64,000 bases of DNA from JAICYJ01 sp963737445 (GTDB lineage: Bacteria; Actinomycetota; Thermoleophilia; Gaiellales; JAICJC01): NCBI GenBank assembly GCA_963737445.1, contig CAVTSO010000007.1, positions 186,001-250,000 on the forward strand, read 5' to 3'. Made by a program: the position numbers and the translations under genes. The notes under the pieces were generated by a model. It ran no database searches and had not been told where the DNA came from. It was given only the letters and a program-made list of their open reading frames with translations. Positions within the stretch are counted from its first letter, which is position 1. The number at the start of each line of letters is the position of its first letter. Below are positions 28,955 through 38,050 of this stretch, one piece after another.

Positions 28955-30863
28955 GTGACCAGCAGGGCACGTGCCGTTGGTGTGGGTCTGACATGTTTCG
29001 GGCTGCTCGTGGCCGGCGGTGGTGCCGTCGCCGGCGCCGCGTCCGCACGGGCGAATGACGCCGATCCGGGGCAGCTTCACGCGGCCCGCCGGAGCGTCCG
29101 TTGAAGGGCGCCTATCGCAAGGCGGCCATGAGCGTCGAGGTGGTGCTTACGCCGCGCGACCAGGCCGGCATGAACCGCAGCCTGTCCGCCCTCTATGACC
29201 TGTCCTCCGCGTCGTACCATCGCTGGCTGCTCGCGCGGCGAGTTTGCACACCTGTACGCACCGTCGGCCGCCAGCCTGGCCCGCGTCGCGGCCGCGCTGC
29301 GCGGCGCCGGACTGGCCGTCTCTGACCACCCGGTCGCCGTTCCTGATGCGTGCACCGGCATCCTCGGCGCAGGTACAGCGAGCGTTCGGCACCACCATCC
29401 TGCGCTACCGCTCAGCGCGCGGAACCAGCTTCCACGCCAACGCCTCGCCGATCGAGGTGCCGTCCTCCATCGCAGCCGACGTGCAGGGCGTTGTCGGCCT
29501 CACCAACACCGTTCGCCTGCATCCGCACTACGTGCGCACGAGCACCGCCGCGGCCCACCGTGGGCAGATGGTGCCGCGCTACGGCGCCGGGCCGCAGGGA
29601 TCGGGGCTGTCGCCGCAGCAGGTGCGCAGCATCTACGGCGCCGGCGCGCTGTTCGCCAAGGGCCTGCGGGGCCAGGGCAAGGGCACGGTCTCGGCGGTGT
29701 TCGAGCTGTCCGGCTACACCCAGCACGACATCACGGTGTTCGGGCATACGTTCCTCGGCAAGGGCTACACGCCGCCGCTGCGCAACATCAACGTCGACGG
29801 CGGCCCCGTCCACGGCACCTGCCCGAAGCACGACACCTGTTTCCTCCACGACTTCAGCGGCGACATCGAGGTCGTGGCCGACATCGAGGCGCAGCTGGGG
29901 ATGGCGCCCGCGCTTCACCGGCTGCTGGTCTACAACGCGCCCAACGACTTCACGGGACAGACGTCGCTGGACGAGTACCAGCGCATCGCCGCCGACGACC
30001 GGGCCGACACGGTCAGCACCAGCTGGGGCTTCTGCGAGCCCGGCGTCGGCAGCAGCTACGCGAGGGCCGAGAACGTGATCTTTACGCAGATGGCGATGCA
30101 GGGGCAGAGCATGACCTCGTCGTCCGGCGATGCGGGGGCCTTCGACTGCCTGCTCGAGGACGATGCGCATGCCACGCAGCCGACCGTCGACGATCCCACC
30201 TCCCAGCCGCTGGTGACCAGCGTGGGCGGCACCTCGTTCGGGACGTTCGACCCCGGCCACAACAGCCACCCGTCCTATCCGCGCGGGCGCGAGACGGTGT
30301 GGAACCCGCTGAACGGTTGCAGCGGCACGCCGTCGGGCCTCGACGGCTGCGTCCAGTTCGGCGCCGGCGGCGGTGGCGTGTCACGGTTCTGGCCGCGGCC
30401 GTTTTACCAGTTCGGCCCCGGCGCGAACTCGGAGCAGTCCGCGAACGGCTGCCCCAGGGCGCCCCGCCGGTTCTGCCGCCAGGTGCCCGACGTGTCGGCC
30501 AACGCGGATGAGTTCACGCCGTATGCCGAGTACTGCACCGGCAGCCCCAGCACCAACAGCACCTGCGTGACCGCACCGTCGCGCTGGTTCGGGATCGGCG
30601 GCACCAGCCTGTCGGCGCCGGTGTGGGGAGCGATCCTGGCCGACAGCGTCAGCCTGGGAGGCGGTGCCAGGATCGGGCTGGCGAACCCCGGGCTGTACGC
30701 GATGCTGCGTGGCAGCTACGGCAGCACCTTCCACGACATCACCGGGATCAACCAGACCGTGAACAACAACGGCCTGTTCCTGACCACGCGCAACTACGAC
30801 ATGGCCACCGGCATCGGCTCGCCACGGATCAGCGCGATCGCGGCGAGGCTGTCGCGACCGTAG
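28955..30863 (+). CDS. secreted sedolisin/kumamolisin-type acid serine peptidase (S53), N-terminal frameshifts
   Basis: An exported peptidase of the S53 family. GTG at 28955 follows a GGAGGGAGG-rich ribosome binding site and encodes a signal peptide (RAVGVGLTCFGLLVAGGG...ASA). A pro-domain follows, readable as LYDLSSASYHRWLL and GEFAHLYAPSAASLARV. The catalytic domain is intact: Glu and Asp in DIEVVADIEAQL, the oxyanion Asp in SSSGDAGAF, the nucleophile Ser in GGTSLSAPVWG, and a C-terminal calcium-site segment FHDITGINQ. Shifts near 29070-29360 affect only the pro-region. It probably degrades proteins outside the cell in acidic conditions. Confidence 0.88.
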
Positions 30864-31959
30864 CGCGGGCGAGCGCCTGCGACAGGTCGGCCCACAGGTC
30901 GTCGGGATGCTCGAGCCCGACCGACATCCGCAGCAGCCCCGGTGCGATGCGGCCGGCCGGCTCGATCCGGTCGCGCCGCTCGATCAGCGACTCGACGCTG
31001 CCGAGGCTGGTCGCTGGGTGGATCAGCTGCAGCGAGCGCTCCAGCGTCTCGGCCTGCTCGGCCGTCGCCAGCACGAACGACAGCAGCCCGCCGTACCCGC
31101 CCCGCATCTGACGGGAGGCAAGCTCGTGGCCGGGATCGCCGGGAAGCCCCGGGTAGTTGACGGCGGTCACCGCGGGGTGCTCGCTCAGCCGCCCGGCCAG
31201 GTCGAGCGCCGTCTCGCAGTGCTGCCGCACCCGCACGGCCAGCGTGCGCAGGCCGCGCATCAGCAACCAGGACGGGTCGGGCCCCAGCACGGTGCCGGTC
31301 TCGCCGCGCACGTAGAGGATCGACTCGGCCAGCTCCTCGTCGCGCAGCGTGAGCACACCCGCCAGCGTGTCGGAGTGGCCCGACAGCGACTTGGTCGCGC
31401 TCTGCACGCAGATGTCGGCGCCCAGGTCGAGCGGCAGCTGCAGAAGCGGCGTGGCGGTGGTGTTGTCGCAGACCAGCAGCCCGCCCCCCGCATGCACCGC
31501 GTCGGCGGCGGCGGCGATGTCGATCACCTCCATGTTCGGGTTGGCCGGCGTCTCGATCAGCGCCAGCGCGGCGCCGTCGGCGGCCCGCCGCAGGTCGCCC
31601 ATGTCGGTGGCGCGGTAGCGGCGCACCTCGACGCCCCACGGCTCCAGGATCGACGCGCACAGCGTCTCGAAGCCGTAGTAGCCGGCGTCGGGGATGGCCA
31701 GCGCCCGCCCCGGCCGCAGCACCGCCAGGCTCAGCGTCGTCCAGGCCGCCATGCCGCTGGCGCAGGCGATCGCGCGCGCGTCCTCGAGCTCGCCCAGCAG
31801 CCCCTCGGCCTCGTCCGCCACCGGCACCGTGGTGCGGCCGTAGGGCGACCCGCCCTGGGCGGGCGGGACGTTGTTGAAGGTGACCGCGCGCTGCAGCACC
31901 GGCGCCAGCCCGGCATGGGACTCGCGGGAGGCGCCGACCAGCTTCGATTCGCGGTGCAT
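30829..31959 (-). CDS. trans-sulfuration PLP enzyme (cystathionine gamma-synthase/lyase family)
   Basis: A 376-residue enzyme of the Cys/Met metabolism PLP family. It shows SGMAAWTTLSLAVL, the substrate-region YGFETL, IETPANPNMEV and the PLP lysine in QSATKSLSGHSDTLAG. It could be a cystathionine gamma-synthase, gamma-lyase or methionine gamma-lyase; the sequence alone does not separate these. The frame is intact. ATG at 31959 is 14 bases downstream of the serS stop, suggesting co-transcription. Its last 35 bases overlap the sedolisin gene convergently. Confidence 0.85.
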   Translation of the reverse strand: MHRESKLVGASRESHAGLAPVLQRAVTFNNVPPAQGGSPYGRTTVPVADEAEGLLGELEDARAIACASGMAAWTTLSLAVLRPGRALAIPDAGYYGFETLCASILEPWGVEVRRYRATDMGDLRRAADGAALALIETPANPNMEVIDIAAAADAVHAGGGLLVCDNTTATPLLQLPLDLGADICVQSATKSLSGHSDTLAGVLTLRDEELAESILYVRGETGTVLGPDPSWLLMRGLRTLAVRVRQHCETALDLAGRLSEHPAVTAVNYPGLPGDPGHELASRQMRGGYGGLLSFVLATAEQAETLERSLQLIHPATSLGSVESLIERRDRIEPAGRIAPGLLRMSVGLEHPDDLWADLSQALARATVATASPRSR

Positions 31960-31973
31960 GCGCGGAGACTAGA

Positions 31974-33252
31974 TCAGCGCGGCGCGAGCTCGGGCGGTGC
32001 GCCGAACGCCTGCAGCAGCTCGGGCGTCCACACCGATGCCGTCGGCCTGCTGGCCGTACTCGATCAGGGCCAGCAGCGTGCGGCTGGAGGTGATCGCGGT
32101 GCCGTTCAGCGTGTGCACGTGCCGCGGCCCTCCCGACGCCGGGCGGTAGCGGGTGTCGAGCCGCCGCGCCTGGTAGTCGGTGGTGTTCGAGCAGGACGTC
32201 AGCTCGCGGTAGCGCTGCTGGCCGGGCAGCCAGACCTCGATGTCGTACTTCTTGGCGGCGGCGGCGCCCAGGTCGCCCACGGCGATGTTCTGCACGCGGT
32301 AGTGGAAGCCCAGCTCCTGGGCGATCTCCTCCTCGATCGCGAGCAGCTGGTCGTGCTCGTCCTGCGACTGGTCGGGCAGGCAGAACACGAACATCTCCAG
32401 CTTGTCGAACTGGTGGACGCGGAAGATGCCGCGCGTGTCCTTGCCGGCGGCGCCGGCCTCGCGGCGGAAGCAGGGGGAGAGGCCGACGTAGCGCAGCGGC
32501 AGCTCCGCCTCGTCCAGGATCTCGCCCGCGTGCAGCGACGCCAGCGGCACCTCGGCGGTGCCGACCAGGAACAGGTCGTCCTGCGCGACGGCGTAGGCCT
32601 GCTCGCGCGCCTCCGGGAAATGCCGGTGCCCTCCATCGCCGCCTCGCGCACCAGCACCGGCGGCATCACCGGCGTGAAGCCCTTGCCGGTCAGCTTGGCC
32701 ATGCCCCACTGCATCATCGCGAACTCCAGCCGCACCAGGTCGCCCAGCAGGTAGTGGAAGCGGCTGCCCGACACCTTCGCGGCGGCCTCGATGTCGATCA
32801 GCCCCAGGCCGTCCGGGCCGGCCAGCTCGAGGTGGTCCTTCGGCTCGAACCCGAACTCGGGCTTCTGGCCGTAGGTGCTGATGGTGACTGGCGTCGTCCT
32901 CGGCCATGCCGTCGGCGGCCGGTCGGGTCGGGCAGGTTCGGCATCCGCAGCATCAGCCTGCGGAGCGCCGCTCGACCTCGCCCAGGGCGCCCTCGTCGGT
33001 CGCCTGCTCGGCCTTCAGCTGGGCCTGGCGGGCGATCGGGATCGAGGTGTCGTCGCCCTTCTGCTTGGCCTCGCCGATGGCCTTGGCGGCGGCGTTGCGT
33101 CGGCCCGCGCTCCTCGACCGCGGCCTGCAGGCGCGCGGCGCTCAGCCGTCCAGCTCGAGGAACGCGTCGACCAGCGTCGTCGGCCCCGCGGCGCGCCAGC
33201 GCTGCGCGCACGCGGTCGGTCTCGCGAGCGGATGAGCTTCGGCGTCGATCAC
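31974..33252 (-). CDS. serS: seryl-tRNA synthetase, frameshifted
   Basis: Charges tRNA-Ser with serine. The N-terminal coiled-coil arm is read across frames (VIDA...RVRAALARRG, LDERR, RRLRRLMLRMPNLPDP). The class II core follows: GSRFHYLLGDLVRLEFAMMQW, motif 2 SPCFRREAGAAGKDTRGIFRVHQFDK and motif 3 LNGTAITSSRTLLALIEYGQQADG. The C-terminus after a last shift reads VWTPELLQAFGAPPEL and ends at TGA 31974. Shifts cluster in the coiled-coil region (33235-32890) and near 32630 and 32025. GTG at 33252 is the start. It is followed by the trans-sulfuration gene. An essential gene with this many shifts argues that the shifts are sequencing artefacts. Confidence 0.9.
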
Positions 33253-33266
33253 GACGCGGGCTGCGG

Positions 33267-34084
33267 CTAGCGCTCCAGGAAGCGGGCGACGCCGTCGTGC
33301 TCCGGCCCCGGGACGGTGGCGTCGGCCTCGTCGAGCAGGGTCTGGTCGGCGCCCTCGACGGCCACGCCGAAGCCGGCGTCGCGCAGCAGCTCGCGGTCGT
33401 TGGCGCCGTCGCCGAACGCGACGACGTCGGGCCGGCTCGATCCCAGATGCGGTCGCACACCCACTCCAGGCCGCTGCCCTTGGAGACGCCGGGCTCGGCG
33501 ACCTCCAGGAAGTACGGCAGCGACTTGGCGATGAACAGCCGGTCGCCGAACTGGGCCCGCAGCTCGACCTGCAGGGCGTCCATCAGCTCCGGCTCGCCGA
33601 CCACGACGATCTTGGTGGTCGGCTGCGTCAGCCACCGCCGAGGTCGCCCACCGGATGCGGCTTCAGCCGGGCGTGGCGGGCGTAGCGCGAGCGCGTGCAC
33701 GTTCACCTCGTCGACGTAGAGCTCGTCGTCGACGTAGAGGTTGCAGTGCTGGTCGCGCTTGCCCGCAGGCCTCGCGCAGCACCTCGCGCGCGAGCCGCAC
33801 CGGCATCGGCCGGTGCAGCAGCCATTCGCCGGACGGGGATCGGCGATCAGCGCTCCCTGGTAGCAGATCAGCGGCGCGGTCATGCCGAGCTGCAGGGCGA
33901 AGGGGCGCGACGAGCGCAGCATCCGGCCCGTTGCCACGATCGGCACCACGCCGGCGGCGGCGACCGCTTTCACGGCCGCGATCAGGCGCGGGCGCAGCTC
34001 GAGCGTGTCGGGCAGGATCGTGCGGTCGAGGTCCATGGCGACGGCGCGCACGGCGCGGGTGTCGAGCGCGGCCGGCAGGGTCAC
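33267..34084 (-). CDS. HAD-superfamily Cof-type phosphatase, frameshifted
   Basis: A cytoplasmic sugar-phosphate-type phosphatase of the Cof/HAD-IIB group. Motif I is AMDLDRTILPD (Asp nucleophile), followed by IVATGRMLRS. The C2-cap segment has APLICYQGALI, and motif IV is FGDGANDRELLRDAGFGVAVEGAD. Shifts occur near 33835, 33765, 33690, 33640 and 33440. GTG at 34084 overlaps the cytochrome c stop as GTGA, so the two are coupled. It ends 14 bases before serS. Confidence 0.82.
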
Positions 34085-34384
34085 TTCTTCTCTCGCGACA
34101 GGTAGGCGGCGATCTGATCGACGTCCGACCCGCCCAGCAGGCCCTTCGGCATGCCGGGCCGGCCGTCGATGATCGCGCGGCGCACCTGCTCCAGTTGGGG
34201 CCGGTTGGCCGGATCGAGCAGGTTGTGGCGTGCGGAACCGGGGTCTTCGCGTCTGCCGAGATGCCGTGGCAGGAGGCGCACTTCTGCATGTAGAGGTACT
34301 GCGAGTGGTGCGTGGCGGACTCGCCGCCGCAGCCGGTGGCCGCCGTGGTGCGATCACAATCGCTGTGGCTGCCGCCAACCGCAT
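34081..34384 (-). CDS. small c-type cytochrome, probable lipoprotein, frameshifted
   Basis: About 100 residues: a hydrophobic N-terminus MRLAAATAIVIA, a lipobox-like ATGCGG reached after one shift near 34345, then the haem-binding motif QKCASCHGISAD and, after another shift near 34235, NRPQLEQVRRAIIDGRPGMPKGLLGG. The Met in GRPGMP is the likely distal haem ligand, and the C-terminus reads DQIAAYLSREKK. This resembles small cytochrome c domains of electron-transfer chains at the outer face of the membrane. It is divergent from the siroheme-decarboxylase-like gene with only 25 bases between the starts. Confidence 0.75.
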
Positions 34385-34409
34385 CCCGCGAGCGTATCCT
34401 TCAGGTTCG

Positions 34410-35448
34410 ATGGATGACGCCGACAGGACACTCTGCGATCTGATCCAGAACGACTTCCCGCTGGTGGAACGGCCGTACGCCGCGCTCGGCGAGCGGCTGG
34501 GGGAGACGAGCAGCAGGTGCTGGAGCGGGTCGCGCGGCTGCGGCGGGACCGGATCATCCGCCAGATCTCGGCGATCTTCGACACCCGCCGGCTGGGCTAT
34601 CGCTCGTGCCTGGTCGCCGCGCGCACATCGGCCGAGCGGGCCGACGAGGCCGCCGCTGCGATCAACACGCATCCCGGCGTGACCCACAACTACGAGCGCG
34701 AGCACGAGTTCAACATCTGGTTCACGGTCGGCGTGCCGCCGAACTCGGCGCTCGGGCTCGACCGCACGATCGAGCTGCTGGGCGAGCTGGCCGAGGTCGA
34801 CGTGATCCGGCCGCTGCCGGCGCTGAAGCTTCTTCAAGATCGGCGTCGACCTCGACATCAAGGGCGGCCGCGATCCGGCCGCGAAGCGCGCCAAGCGCGA
34901 GCCGACGCTGCCGACGCCGCCGCCGGAGGCGCTGGGCGATCAGGACATCGCCGCGATCCGCGCGCTGCAGGCCGACCTGCGGGGAGTGCCGGAGCCGTTC
35001 GCGGCCCCGGCGGAGCGGGCCGGCTACACGGTCGAGGAGCTGCTGGCCAAGGCCGCCGAGTTCCACGCGACCGGACAGATGCGCCGGTTCGCGGCGGTGC
35101 TCTACCACCGCTCGGCCGGCTTCGTCTACAACGGCATGGGCGTGTGGAAGGTGCCGGAGGAGCGACGTCGAGTCGGTCGGCCAGCTGATGGCGGCGTACC
35201 GCGGCGTGTCGCACTGCTACCAGCGCCCGACCTATCCCGACTGGCCCTACAACCTGTTCTCGATGACGCACGGGCGCACCAAGCAGGAGTGCGAAGACGT
35301 GCTCGACGCAATCTCGGGCGAGACCGGGCTGACCGAGCGGATCACGCTCTACTCGACCAAGGAGTGGAAGAAGACCCGGCTCGTCTACTTCAGCCCCGAC
35401 GCCGAGGAGTGGGAGCGCAGGCACGCGCCGGAGCTGCAGCCGGCCTAG
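34410..35448 (+). CDS. fused two-domain AhbAB/NirDL-type siroheme decarboxylase-like protein, frameshifted
   Basis: Two consecutive AsnC/Lrp-like halves in one chain. The first half has DDADRTLCDLIQNDFPL, RRLGYRSCLVAA and THNYEREHEFNIWFTV. The second half has QMRRFAAVLYHRSAGFVYNGMGVWK and SHCYQRPTYPDWPYNLFSMTHG. The H-x-Y and S-H-C-Y-x-R blocks with WPYNL are the landmarks of AhbA/AhbB and NirD/NirL, which decarboxylate siroheme to didecarboxysiroheme on the way to haem d1 or alternative haem. They separate it from ordinary Lrp regulators. Shifts lie near 34500, 34830 and 35160. ATG at 34410 matches the domain start. No other haem d1 gene is visible, so its pathway is inferred. Confidence 0.78.
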
Positions 35449-35481
35449 CTCGCCGGGCGTGGCCGGCGGATCTCACGCGGC

Positions 35482-35973
35482 ATGTCCGGGACCCGTTCTC
35501 CCCATGTGAAGCTGCCGCCGTTTCAGCTGTTGCTCGACCGCCACTCCGGGGAGTTGTTCCGGTTCCTGTCGGCGTCGGTGGGGCCGGTGGATGCGGAGGA
35601 CGCGTTCCAGGAGACCTTCCTGTCGGCGCTGCGGGCGTATCCGAAGCTGCGGGATGCGTCGAATCTGCGCGCCTGGCTGTTCCAGATCGCGCATCGAAAG
35701 GCGCTGGACGTGCACCGTGCGCGGGGGCGGAATCCGATCCCGGTCGAGCAGGTGCCGGAGGTGGCGGTGGGCGTGGGCGGAGAGGCCGAGCCGGCGTTGT
35801 GGCGGGCGGTGCGCCGTTTGCCGGACAAGCAACGCACGGCGGTGTTCCTGCGCTTCGCGGCCGATCTGGATTACGCCCAGATCGGGGCGGCATTGTGCTG
35901 CAGCGAGCCGGCGGCGCGCCAGAACGTGCGCGCTGGGCTGGCGACGATCCGGAAGGGGTGGGCAGATGGATGA
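35482..35973 (+). CDS. ECF-type RNA polymerase sigma factor
   Basis: A 163-residue sigma-70 family protein. Region 2 is LDRHSGELFRFLSASVG and AEDAFQETFLSALRAYP, with LRAWLFQIAHRKALDVHR at its end. Region 4 is LPDKQRTAVFLRFAADLDYAQIGAALCCSEPAARQNVRAGLATIRKG. No anti-sigma gene is adjacent; instead its stop overlaps the start of ogt by eight bases, implying coupled expression. ATG at 35482 is chosen. The overlap suggests a role in the response to DNA alkylation. Confidence 0.85.
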   Translation: MSGTRSPHVKLPPFQLLLDRHSGELFRFLSASVGPVDAEDAFQETFLSALRAYPKLRDASNLRAWLFQIAHRKALDVHRARGRNPIPVEQVPEVAVGVGGEAEPALWRAVRRLPDKQRTAVFLRFAADLDYAQIGAALCCSEPAARQNVRAGLATIRKGWADG

Positions 35974-36538
35974 TCGACTGAGCAGGTTCACGGATCGCGC
36001 GCAGGCGGAGGGTCTGGTGGACGTCGCGTACACGGAGACGGACTCGCCGGTCGGCCGGCTGCTGGTGGCGGTCACCGACCGCGGGCTGGTGCGGGTCAGC
36101 TTCCAGCGAGAGCGGCGCGACGACGTGCTCGAGGAGCTGGTCGAGCGGCTGTCGCCGCGGGTGCTGGAGGCGCCGCGGCGGCTGGACGAGGTGCGGCGCG
36201 AGCTGGACCAGTACTTCCTCGGGGAGCGGACGGAGTTCGATCTGCCGCTGGACTGGTCGCTGACGTCGACGCCGTTTCGGCGGAAGGTGCTCGAGCGAAC
36301 GGCACAGGTGCCCTACGGGGCGACGATCAGCTACCGCGACGCCGCCGAGGCGGCCGGCAACGAGCGGGCGGTGCGGGCGGCGGGCACGGCGCTCGGCGCG
36401 AACCCGATCCCGATCGTGGTGCCCTGCCACCGGGTGCTTCGCACCGGCGGCGCACTGGGCGGCTACGGCGGCGGCCTGGACGCAAAGCGGTTCCTGCTCG
36501 ACCTCGAGTCGGGCCGGTCAACTGTCACAGGCGGGTAA
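35966..36538 (+). CDS. ogt: methylated-DNA--protein-cysteine methyltransferase
   Basis: A 190-residue suicide repair protein that removes alkyl groups from O6 of guanine. The active-site motif is IPIVVPCHRVLR, preceded by PFRRKVLERTAQVPYGATISY with the DNA-recognition helix and followed by GGYGGGLDAKRFLLDLE. ATG at 35966 overlaps the sigma-factor stop. The last codons and the stop lie inside the first copy of a REP-like repeat. Confidence 0.92.
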   Translation: MDDRLSRFTDRAQAEGLVDVAYTETDSPVGRLLVAVTDRGLVRVSFQRERRDDVLEELVERLSPRVLEAPRRLDEVRRELDQYFLGERTEFDLPLDWSLTSTPFRRKVLERTAQVPYGATISYRDAAEAAGNERAVRAAGTALGANPIPIVVPCHRVLRTGGALGGYGGGLDAKRFLLDLESGRSTVTGG

Positions 36539-36588
36539 CGCCCAGGTCACGGGTGATAGAACGGTGCCCGGCACCCTTCTATCACCCG
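36522..36588 (+). repeat. REP-like repeat, copy 1
   Basis: About 67 bases that recur 109 bases downstream with the same length. Its core, 36551-36587, has perfect 10-base terminal inverted repeats (GGGTGATAGA ... TCTATCACCC) around the palindrome GGTGCCCGGCACC at 36563-36575. The copy begins inside the 3' end of ogt. Confidence 0.75.
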
Positions 36589-36606
36589 CGCCGCCGAACG
36601 CCGAGC

Positions 36607-36630
36607 GCGACCGCTCAAACAAGCGGTCGC
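36607..36630. terminator. hairpin between convergent ogt and MBL-hydrolase genes
   Basis: GCGACCGCT and AGCGGTCGC form a perfect nine-pair stem with a six-base CAAACA loop. There is no T tract. Its position between two converging genes suits a bidirectional terminator, though it may equally be part of the REP-like cluster. Confidence 0.5.
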
Positions 36631-36697
36631 CTGTCACGGGAAGGTGACGGCCGGGTCACGCCTGGTACGACGGTGCCCGGCACACGTCTATCACCCG
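36631..36697 (+). repeat. REP-like repeat, copy 2
   Basis: Same length and order as copy 1: CTGTCAC at the left, ACGGTGCCCGGCAC in the middle, TCTATCACCC at the right. The left end of the core (GGTACGACGG) differs from copy 1 and matches the copy inside lhr at 42534-42567 instead. Confidence 0.75.
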
Positions 36698-36704
36698 CCG
36701 GCCG

Positions 36705-37445
36705 TTAGAACTCGATCTCGAGCCCGTCGTGGGCGACGCCGGCGCGCTCGCCGAGCCACGCTTCCAGGTCGGCGTGCGTGCCGGTGCGGTGGCCGACGTG
36801 CGTGAACCGCGTGCGGCCCGGCTTCAGCTTTGGCAGCAGCGCGAGCGTCTCGGTCATCGCCATGTGCCCGCTGCCGGGGCGGTCGCGAGTCGACCCGTCC
36901 ACCACCAACACGTCGGCGTTTCGGGCCAGCTTCGAGTCAGGCGGCTCGCCCACGTCGGGTGCGTAGACCAGGCTGCCGCCCTCGGCGGTCGTGAACCGGA
37001 ACGCGACCGTGCGCGTGTTCTTTGAGTGCGCCACGTCGAACGCCTGCGCCACCAGCCCGTTGCCCAGTTCGAGGTGCACCCCCGGCGTCAGGTGCATGAC
37101 CCGGAAGTCGATGCGCGGGAAGATCGTCCGCACGCCGCGCTCCGCCTCCTTGGTCATGTGCAGCGGCAGCCGCCCCGCCTTCGACAGCACGTGCAGGCCG
37201 AGCATGTGATCGTGGTGGTGGTGCGTCAGCAGGATCGCCTCCGGCACCACCGCCGCCCCCACCAGCTGCTGGTACGCGTCCGGGCCGGCGTCGACCAGGA
37301 TTCGCCCGTCCACCAGCAGCGACGATCGCAGCCGCCGGTCGCGCGGATCGGACGACGTGCACTGCTCACAATCGCAGCCCAGCCGCGGAATCGGCCACGC
37401 TGCCGACGACCCCAGCACCAGCGCCTTCAGAGCTCGCGCTCCCAC
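36705..37445 (-). CDS. MBL-fold metallohydrolase (PhnP/PqqB-like)
   Basis: A metallo-beta-lactamase-fold hydrolase of about 245 residues. It opens with LVLGSSAAWPIPRLGCDCEQC, resembling PhnP/PqqB-type phosphodiesterases with a cysteine-rich loop. The metal motif is LLTHHHHDHMLGL, with further ligands in VAHSKNTRT, LVYAPDVGE and THVGHRTG. GTG at 37445 overlaps the cytochrome b end by 19 bases; GTG near 37418 is a shorter alternative. It is the third gene of a minus-strand operon with a molybdopterin oxidoreductase and cytochrome b. Its substrate is unknown. Confidence 0.82.
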   Translation of the reverse strand: MGARALKALVLGSSAAWPIPRLGCDCEQCTSSDPRDRRLRSSLLVDGRILVDAGPDAYQQLVGAAVVPEAILLTHHHHDHMLGLHVLSKAGRLPLHMTKEAERGVRTIFPRIDFRVMHLTPGVHLELGNGLVAQAFDVAHSKNTRTVAFRFTTAEGGSLVYAPDVGEPPDSKLARNADVLVVDGSTRDRPGSGHMAMTETLALLPKLKPGRTRFTHVGHRTGTHADLEAWLGERAGVAHDGLEIEF

Positions 37446-38050
37446 TTGGCGTGGTGCTCGCGCGCCCAGTCCCGGCGCACCGTGCCGAGCACCATCCCGC
37501 GCAGCGAGTGGCGGGTGGACGGGTTCAGCAACGCCATGTAGAGGTGACCGATCACGAGCGGAATGGCAATGTACATGGCGATGTCGTGGACGAGGATCGC
37601 ACTGGTGCCGCGGAACCTGGCGTCCACCTCCTGCAGGTACATGAGCGTGCCGCTGATCGTGAACACCACCATCAGCCCCGCGATCACCGCCGTGTTCAGC
37701 TTCTGACCCGCGTTGAACCGGCCCTGCGGCGGCTTCGGGCCCATCTGCCGCACCTGCCACTTCAGCCAGCGGCGGTCGTCGTCATCGAACCGGTCGATCT
37801 GGCCTACGGTGCGGCCCAGCCCGCCGGTCGAGGAGCTCACGATCAGAATCGTCCCGAACCAGAAGGCCAGCGCCGCCCCCAGGTGGATCGACTTCCAGAG
37901 CCGTCGGTTGGCCGCCACCTCGGCCAGCGACGGCAGGTAGAGGATCAACCCGGTCACCAGCATCGTCAGAAACGAGACGGCGAGCAGCCAGTGCAGCGCC
38001 TGCTCGGTGCCGCTGAACCGCCGCACGTACTCGGGCCGCTCAGTAGCCAT
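37427..38050 (-). CDS. membrane cytochrome b (FdhI/cytochrome b561-like)
   Basis: A 207-residue integral membrane cytochrome b. Four hydrophobic segments are visible: ALHWLLAVSFLTMLVTGLILYL; LGAALAFWFGTILIVSS; LNTAVIAGLMVVFTISGTLMYL; and DIAMYIAIPLVIGHLYMALLN. Histidines at EQALHW, SIHLG and VIGHLY are likely haem ligands, as in formate-dehydrogenase gamma subunits. ATG at 38050 overlaps the stop of the molybdopterin protein by 11 bases, so it probably anchors that enzyme and passes electrons to or from quinones. Confidence 0.85.
   Translation of the reverse strand: MATERPEYVRRFSGTEQALHWLLAVSFLTMLVTGLILYLPSLAEVAANRRLWKSIHLGAALAFWFGTILIVSSSTGGLGRTVGQIDRFDDDDRRWLKWQVRQMGPKPPQGRFNAGQKLNTAVIAGLMVVFTISGTLMYLQEVDARFRGTSAILVHDIAMYIAIPLVIGHLYMALLNPSTRHSLRGMVLGTVRRDWAREHHAKWEREL

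Noticed and set aside
34410..35448. Ordinary Lrp/AsnC amino acid regulator
   Set aside because: Two AsnC-like halves with H-N-Y-x-R and S-H-C-Y-x-R-P...WPYNL blocks fit siroheme decarboxylases better than Lrp.
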